A program made the position numbers and the translations under genes. From JAJZQH01 sp041658465 (GTDB taxonomy: Bacteria; UBA10199; 2-02-FULL-44-16; JAAZCA01): a stretch of 9,104 bases of DNA. The first letter of the stretch is position 1; every line of letters starts with the position of its first letter. The DNA is taken from assembly GCA_041658465.1 (NCBI GenBank), contig JBBAAC010000093.1, positions 1 through 9,104 of the forward strand. Direction: 5' to 3'. Positions 4,905 to 9,104 of the stretch are shown here, one piece after another. A model generated the notes under the pieces. The model saw only the letters and a list, made by a program, of their open reading frames with translations. It was not told the origin of the DNA and did not search any database.

Positions 4905-5579
4905 ATGTTCTTCGTCGGCCGAGAGAAAGAAACGAAGACGATCATCCGGGCCCTAGAGGATGGCAGGAACGTCATCCTTCGGGGCCTCTTCGGCATTGGT
5001 CGGACCGCACTCGCGAGGCACGTCGCGGAGGTCGTCGGCGGGCGATGGACGTTTCACTTCGTCGACTTTTCGCGGACGCCCAGGGAGATGTGCGGAGCAT
5101 TGGCGCTGGAACTCCAGAAACACTCGAAGAGCAAGAAACGATGGGAGCCCATGCGATACAAATCGGAGCGGTATCGCGTCCTTCATGGGAACCTCGCTGA
5201 CAATAAGAATCACGTCATCGTCTTTGACAACGTTGCGAAGCTCACGCACGCGAAGATCTCGATGCTTCGCCTTTTTGCCGAGGAACGAAGGTTCCAGACG
5301 ATAACTATCATCGAGCATTTCATCAAAGAAAGCGATGAAGTGCTGCTTCGCTCGATGATGATGCCGTCCGACATCGTTTCAGTCGGATATTTGAACCGCA
5401 TTGAAACACGGCTTCTCGTCAGAATGATGGCCAAGAAGAGACGACTGAAGTGGGACGAACAACGGATTGGAATGCTCGCTGGTTCAGTGCGAGGATATCC
5501 CCTGGGCATCGTGGATCACGTTACTGGAAGAACGACGAATATGGCACGCAAAAACGCGAATGGCCTGGAGGGCGAATGA
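4905..5579 (+). CDS. small AAA/STAND-like ATPase-domain protein with degenerate P-loop
   Basis: A 224-residue protein that opens with FVGREKE, the usual lead-in of STAND/AAA nucleotide-binding domains, followed by VILRGLFGIGRTALARHVAE. The Walker A is GLFGIGRT (residues 27-34) with Arg33 where the catalytic Lys belongs, and the Walker B-like strand VIVFDN (104-109) has Asp-Asn instead of two acidic residues. ATP hydrolysis is therefore doubtful; nucleotide binding may remain. No sensor or effector domain follows, and the protein is much shorter than typical STAND proteins. The ATG at 4905 follows AAAGGG at suitable distance and lies 10 nt after the enolase stop; the longer frame from 4839 overlaps enolase. 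Its stop overlaps the PAP2 start, so it belongs to the same fluoride-responsive transcript. Specific role unknown. Confidence 0.75.
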   Translation: MFFVGREKETKTIIRALEDGRNVILRGLFGIGRTALARHVAEVVGGRWTFHFVDFSRTPREMCGALALELQKHSKSKKRWEPMRYKSERYRVLHGNLADNKNHVIVFDNVAKLTHAKISMLRLFAEERRFQTITIIEHFIKESDEVLLRSMMMPSDIVSVGYLNRIETRLLVRMMAKKRRLKWDEQRIGMLAGSVRGYPLGIVDHVTGRTTNMARKNANGLEGE

Positions 5580-6304
5580 AATTCAAGAAGCTGACTACAT
5601 TACTTGTGACTGTTATACTCCTGATGATTCCGGGCCTTGCGTCGGCCAGCGCCGGGGAAACAATCGTTCTCCATGCCGCCGGCGACGTTACGAACACGTT
5701 ATTCTCGTGGCCAATGCTGCTTTTGATTGGCGGCGGTGCGCTGAGCGGCGGTTTATCCAAAATCGACAAGGATGTGCAAAGCCACTTTACTCACAGTCAC
5801 CTTGGCAAAATAGATTCAATCATTGATGATGCAGGCCCGGCCTACATCCTTGATCCCGCGGCGGCTGCGGTTTGGGGTATCGGCAAATTGATTAAAGACG
5901 ACGATGTCGCCTTCACAGGGGAGAACCTCTTTGAAGCTCTAATTTTTACGCAGGCCCTTACAGCTTGGACGAAACTCGTCGCCGATCGCCAGCGGCCAAA
6001 CGGTGGAAAATGGGGGTTCCCCTCCGACCATACCGCGGAGGCCTTCTCCGTAGCGACGGTGCTCGCGGCATTGCATGGCCCATATGCCGGTGTTCCCGCT
6101 TATCTTATTGCGGGTTTCGTTGGTTTTTCGCGTATCGACTCCAACGCCCACTATCTTTCGGACGTCGTCATGGGCGCCGTCATCGGTACCGCCGTTGGAT
6201 GGGGCGTTACTCGTTTTCATAAGAAAGAGCGGGCGTCACGCTTTACTGTTCTGCCAATGGCGACAAACAGAACACTTGGGGTGTCTCTCTTTTATTCATT
6301 CTGA
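5576..6304 (+). CDS. exported PAP2-family phosphatase
   Basis: A 242-residue phosphatidic acid phosphatase type 2 / haloperoxidase-fold protein. Residues 1-26 form a signal peptide (MKFKK, a hydrophobic core, then ASASA), so the enzyme acts in the periplasm or at the outer face of the inner membrane. All three active-site motifs are present: KLVADRQRP (133-141, KX6RP), PSDH (149-152; usually PSGH, with the catalytic His152 kept) and SRIDSNAHYLSD (185-196, SRX5HX3D). The family dephosphorylates lipid phosphates, undecaprenyl diphosphate or related substrates. The ATG overlaps the upstream stop as ATGA and is preceded by GGAGG, indicating translational coupling. It is the last gene of the string behind the plus-strand fluoride riboswitch. 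Membership is firm; the substrate and the reason for fluoride control are not. Confidence 0.9.
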   Translation: MKFKKLTTLLVTVILLMIPGLASASAGETIVLHAAGDVTNTLFSWPMLLLIGGGALSGGLSKIDKDVQSHFTHSHLGKIDSIIDDAGPAYILDPAAAAVWGIGKLIKDDDVAFTGENLFEALIFTQALTAWTKLVADRQRPNGGKWGFPSDHTAEAFSVATVLAALHGPYAGVPAYLIAGFVGFSRIDSNAHYLSDVVMGAVIGTAVGWGVTRFHKKERASRFTVLPMATNRTLGVSLFYSF

Positions 6305-6450
6305 GCATCACAATCAAACAGCGCCCGGATAGATCCACAGGCCTTGCCCACGACGCAGAACTCCAGCACGTCCGTTGATTTATTGCTCGCTGAGTGTTTC
6401 AGGCGCTTTGCAATGGGCCAATCGAGGATTTGTGTGAAAATGGCGACGTA

Positions 6451-6816
6451 TCAGCGGCGATGCCTCCTGCGGCGCCGCTTCGAACGGGTATGGAATAGAA
6501 GCAGCATCCCGCAGATGATGAGCGCCGCCGGCAGCAGGGGCAGGTCGAGCGCCAGCATCTCCCCTGCCCCCGCCAGCACGAAGACCGTGCCGATGATGAT
6601 CCAGAACGTGCTCACCGTCACGTGCAGGAAGTGCCGAACGACCGCGCCGCCCAGCACTATGGCGCCGACTCCGAACGAGCCAACCCCGCGGGGCATCCCC
6701 TTCACCATCAGGATGCAGCCTATCCAGATGAAAAAAAGGCCCCAGCACACCGCGTCGATGCGCTGACTTCGCGCGCTCCGCCGGCATGCCGTGGTCTCCT
6801 CGATATTTTTGGTCAT
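6451..6816 (-). CDS. small four-helix integral membrane protein, function unknown
   Basis: A 121-residue protein with four predicted membrane helices: AVCWGLFFIWIGCILMV, then FGVGAIVLGGAVV, TFWIIIGTVFVLAGAGEML, and LLPAALIICGMLLLF. A very basic C-terminal tail (RSKRRRRRHRR) suggests that end is cytoplasmic. The pattern of paired short helices with WxG-like turns resembles the LiaF/DUF5668 type of membrane segment, but that is only a visual likeness. The ATG at 6816 is chosen because GGGGG lies 5 nt upstream; a GTG at 6831 would add five residues but has no proper spacing. It is divergent from the TonB gene (92 bp apart) and faces the PAP2 gene tail-to-tail across 146 bp in which I see no clear terminator. 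Confidence 0.7.
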   Translation of the reverse strand: MTKNIEETTACRRSARSQRIDAVCWGLFFIWIGCILMVKGMPRGVGSFGVGAIVLGGAVVRHFLHVTVSTFWIIIGTVFVLAGAGEMLALDLPLLPAALIICGMLLLFHTRSKRRRRRHRR

Positions 6817-6868
6817 TTTGTCCCCCTGCACTCCTTCTAATACAGCAATGGGTCAGAATTCAATGCCC

Positions 6869-6897
6869 TTGCAACCGGATCGCTCGTCGCATAAAAG
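6869..6897 (+). promoter_or_regulatory. candidate promoter of the tonB-dus operon
   Basis: TTGCAA (6869-6874) and TAAAAG (6892-6897) are spaced by 17 bp and lie just upstream of the ATG at 6909. Each box matches consensus at 4 of 6 positions. If used, the leader is nearly absent, which fits the lack of a visible Shine-Dalgarno before this gene. Confidence 0.3.
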
Positions 6898-6908
6898 CCT
6901 CTGAAATA

Positions 6909-7592
6909 ATGAAGATGCACCCGAAATTAAGGCTGGCCGTCATAATATCCATCACAGCGCATGCGACCCTCATTGCGCTCGTCGCGTGGTTTGCGTTTCA
7001 TGTCTATCCCGTTGAGTACCCGGGTACGAATGCAGTGGTCGCCGTGTGGATCGAAGGCCCTGAAGGCGGTGAACCTGGAGCTGCGGGCAGCGAAGGAGGC
7101 GCAAAGGAAGAATCGCGGCAGAGAACGCCGGATAGAAAGACGCCCTCCGTAAGGCTCCGAGAGAAAGAGAGCACGGAGGGCGGGCCCATCCCGACCGTCA
7201 CGACTGCTCCGGAAGCTGCCTTGCCTAGTGGTGAAGGCAAAGGAGAAGGCAAAGGCAAGGCCGAGGGAGCGGGGACGGGAGAAGGGGGCGCCGGCTCAGG
7301 GATCGGCGGAGGGAGCGGTGGAAGGGGCAACCCGATCCTTGCTGCGATATGGAGAAAGATAAATTCGTCGAAGTATTATCCCCCTTCAGCGAGGCGCAGG
7401 GGGATCACGGGCTCGCCGCGCGTCTCGTTTGCCATTAACCAGGACGGCTCGATAGGCTGGGTCAAACTGTCCACAACGTGCGGGGAGTCCGAGCTGGACG
7501 CCGCCGCACTCGAGACCGTGCGGCGGGCAGCGCCGCTGCCGTATTATGCGGGGCCGATCACGCTCTCTATCAGGTACTCGCTGGAGAAATGA
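6909..7592 (+). CDS. TonB family energy transducer
   Basis: A 227-residue protein with the three-part layout of TonB. A cytoplasmic/membrane anchor (MKMHPKLR then a helix at about 9-30) is followed by a long periplasmic linker. The linker is unusual: rich in Gly, Lys and Glu (GEGKGEGKGK, GGAGSGIGGGSGGRG) rather than the classic Pro-Lys/Pro-Glu repeats. The C-terminal domain (141-227) carries YYPPSARRRGITGSPRVSF, the YPxxAxxxxxxGxVxVxF pattern, then DGSIGWVKLSTTCGESELDAAALETVRRAAPLP. It would couple the proton motive force to outer-membrane transport or act as a related structural protein; no ExbB/ExbD or receptor gene is in view. Start: ATG 6909, with ATG 6915 an equal alternative; neither has a strong ribosome site. 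The stop overlaps the next start as ATGA. Confidence 0.85.
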   Translation: MKMHPKLRLAVIISITAHATLIALVAWFAFHVYPVEYPGTNAVVAVWIEGPEGGEPGAAGSEGGAKEESRQRTPDRKTPSVRLREKESTEGGPIPTVTTAPEAALPSGEGKGEGKGKAEGAGTGEGGAGSGIGGGSGGRGNPILAAIWRKINSSKYYPPSARRRGITGSPRVSFAINQDGSIGWVKLSTTCGESELDAAALETVRRAAPLPYYAGPITLSIRYSLEK

Positions 7593-8602
7593 ATACATTG
7601 CTCACATTTCCACCCTTGAAGATCGGCGCGCTTTGCCTGCGAAACAACGTCGTCGCGGCGCCGCTGGCCGGCCTTTCCTCGCTCCCCTATCGCATCCTCG
7701 CGATGGAGTGCGGGTGCGCGCTCGCGATCTCTGAGATGGTCTCGGCCGAGGGCGCGATACGCGCGCAGGCGCGCACGCGCAGATACTTCGCAAACGACGA
7801 GAGGGTGCGCCCCTTCGGCGTGCAGCTCTTCGGCGCAGAGCCAGAATCCATGGCCGCGGCAATCCGCGCGCTCGAAGGAGAGCCAGTCGACCTCATCGAC
7901 ATCAACATGGGCTGCCCCGTGAAGAAGGTCGTGTCAAAGGGCGCGGGGAGCGCGCTCATGAAAACGCCCAGGCGCGCCGCACAGCTCATCAAGGCCGTAC
8001 GGGCCGCAACGGCCCTCCCGCTCACGGTCAAGATACGCGCGGGTTGGGACGACGATTCTATCAACTGCGTCGAAATGGCGCGCATAGCGCAGGAGTGCGG
8101 GGCTGACGCGGTGACCGTCCATCCGCGTACGCGGGTTCAGGAGTTCAGGGGCAAGTCCGACTGGCGGCTGATAGGCGAGGTCAAGTCTGCGGTGCGCATA
8201 CCCGTGATAGGAAACGGCGACGTGCACACGCGTGGCGACGCGATGAGGATGGCCGCCGAGACCGGCTGCGACGGCGTCATGATCGGACGCGCGGCCCTGG
8301 GCAACCCGTGGGTCTTTGCAGAAATTCTCGGATCCATGGAATTCCACCCCACGGCAGCGGAGCGAGGCCGCACCGCCACGCGGCACCTCGAACTGCTCTG
8401 CGGATTCATGGGCGAGAAGCTGGCCGTGCTCAACATGCGCGCCATACTCCCGTGGTATGGCAAGGGGATGAGGGGCGTGCACCGCTTCATGCAGGAGTGT
8501 CACACCATCTCCAGTGCCTCAGACCTGAAGGAAGCGATAGAAAAATTCTTCGCATCCGATTTTTACTCGGGTTTGCAAACCTCAATAACAGGGAATAAAT
8601 GA
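7589..8602 (+). CDS. dusB: tRNA-dihydrouridine synthase (DusB-like)
   Basis: A 337-residue FMN enzyme that reduces uridines in the D-loop of tRNA to dihydrouridine with NAD(P)H. The TIM-barrel motifs are in order: APLAGLSSLPYR (FMN loop, 24-35), GVQLFG (77-82), DINMGCPVKKVV with catalytic Cys109, GAGSALM (118-124), LTVKIRAGW with Lys148, VTVHPRTRVQEFRGKSDW (His178, Arg180), IPVIGNGDV and GCDGVMIGRAALGNPW (226-241, phosphate grip). The C-terminal helical tRNA-binding part is complete, and the length is normal for DusB. The ATG at 7589 overlaps the tonB stop, and its own stop overlaps the next gene, so it is the middle cistron of a coupled operon. The Dus subfamily is assigned by overall pattern; DusB is the likeliest. 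Confidence 0.92.
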   Translation: MNTLLTFPPLKIGALCLRNNVVAAPLAGLSSLPYRILAMECGCALAISEMVSAEGAIRAQARTRRYFANDERVRPFGVQLFGAEPESMAAAIRALEGEPVDLIDINMGCPVKKVVSKGAGSALMKTPRRAAQLIKAVRAATALPLTVKIRAGWDDDSINCVEMARIAQECGADAVTVHPRTRVQEFRGKSDWRLIGEVKSAVRIPVIGNGDVHTRGDAMRMAAETGCDGVMIGRAALGNPWVFAEILGSMEFHPTAAERGRTATRHLELLCGFMGEKLAVLNMRAILPWYGKGMRGVHRFMQECHTISSASDLKEAIEKFFASDFYSGLQTSITGNK

Positions 8603-9104
8603 AATCGATCGACATCGCGATCATAGGCGGCGGCGCAGCGGGTCTCATGGCCGCGATCGCCGCGGCGCAGTTGCGCCGAGGCGGCGTGACGATCCTTGAG
8701 CGCATGGTTCGATGCGGCAGCAAGATCCTCATCTCGGGCGGGGGCCGCTGCAACCTCGCGAACAGCTTGCTCTCGCCGGACAAATACTCGGGCGGGAGCA
8801 GGAACTTCATCCGCAACGTGCTCGCCGCATTCGGCGCAGGCGAGACGATCCGCTTTTTCGAATCCATAGGCGTTGCGATCGTGGAGGAGGATGAAGGCCG
8901 CCTCTTTCCGAAAGGCGGCGCCAGGCAGCTGCTCGCGGCGATGATTGCCCGCGCAGAGGAATTGGGCGTCAAAACCAAAACGGGCTTCAGCGCGGATTCG
9001 ATCTCGCCTCGCGAGGGATGGTTCGAGATAGGCGCGGAGAAAAAACGCTTCGAGGCAGGGAGGGTCGTCCTCGCGTGCGGAGGCTCTGCCTGCCCCGCCT
9101 GCGG
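8599..9104 (+). CDS. NAD(P)/FAD-dependent oxidoreductase of the BaiN/HI0933 (YhiN) family, 3' end outside window
   Basis: The first 168 codons of a flavoprotein. MKSIDIAIIGGGAAGLMAAIAAAQ is the dinucleotide-binding beta-alpha-beta fold with GGGAAG at 10-15. The family-specific SGGGRCN (46-52) follows KIL, then NFIRNVLAAF, EDEGRLFPKGGARQLLAA, and VVLACGGSACPACG where the frame leaves the window. This is the HI0933-like family (BaiN, YhiN); full members have about 390-420 residues, and the physiological reaction is unknown for most. The ATG overlaps the dus stop (ATGA) and follows a CAGGGA ribosome site. A dus-flavoprotein pair suggests joint expression but not a shared pathway. Confidence 0.9.
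   Translation, partial: MKSIDIAIIGGGAAGLMAAIAAAQLRRGGVTILERMVRCGSKILISGGGRCNLANSLLSPDKYSGGSRNFIRNVLAAFGAGETIRFFESIGVAIVEEDEGRLFPKGGARQLLAAMIARAEELGVKTKTGFSADSISPREGWFEIGAEKKRFEAGRVVLACGGSACPAC

Noticed and set aside
6305..6450. Terminator or small gene between PAP2 and the membrane protein
   Set aside because: I found no GC hairpin with a T-run on either strand and no short frame with a ribosome site.
6380..6787. 135-codon minus-strand frame overlapping the small membrane protein gene
   Set aside because: It is a different frame of the same strand with Arg/His/Gly-rich content. The 6451-6816 frame has clear membrane helices and a ribosome site.

Overview
The window is bacterial chromosome, probably from a Gram-negative: it has a TonB-type energy transducer, a periplasmic PAP2 phosphatase with a signal peptide, and dense operons with ATGA stop/start overlaps. 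Most of it is GC-rich with G/C-ending codons. The first ~600 bases (Fic gene) are visibly more AT-rich. The lineage cannot be fixed from sequence alone; a deltaproteobacteria-like or uncultivated relative is only a guess.

Layout. (1) 2-604 (+): the 3' part of a Fic-family AMP-transferase gene with a C-terminal winged helix. (2) 605-1159: no protein gene. An intact tRNA-Glu(CTC) on the minus strand (1087-1159) is followed by an array of tRNA-derived fragments, 56-bp direct repeats carrying a bidirectional terminator, and two 60-bp units whose central hairpins keep pairing although their sequences differ. This looks like an integration or repeat-expansion site at a tRNA 3' end. (3) 1291-2010 (+): a flavodoxin-fold NAD(P)H/FMN oxidoreductase, converging on (4) 2014-3225 (-): a monovalent cation:proton antiporter.

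(5) 3252-3524 is the most informative part: two divergent fluoride riboswitches (crcB motif), back to back, each with its own promoter candidate, aptamer and overlapping intrinsic terminator. The minus-strand switch controls the antiporter. The plus-strand switch controls (6) 3537-6304: a dynamin-like GTPase cut off after its G3 motif, joined abruptly and out of frame to the C-terminal ~60% of an enolase, then a small ATPase-like protein with a degenerate P-loop, then an exported PAP2 phosphatase. Enolase and cation/proton antiporters are both known partners of fluoride riboswitches, so the two arms read as one fluoride-stress locus. The plus arm has suffered a deletion or rearrangement, unless the join is an assembly error.

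(7) 6451-6816 (-): a small four-helix membrane protein. (8) 6909-9104 (+): a translationally coupled operon of a TonB-family protein, a DusB-like tRNA-dihydrouridine synthase, and the start of a BaiN/HI0933-type flavoprotein that runs off the window.
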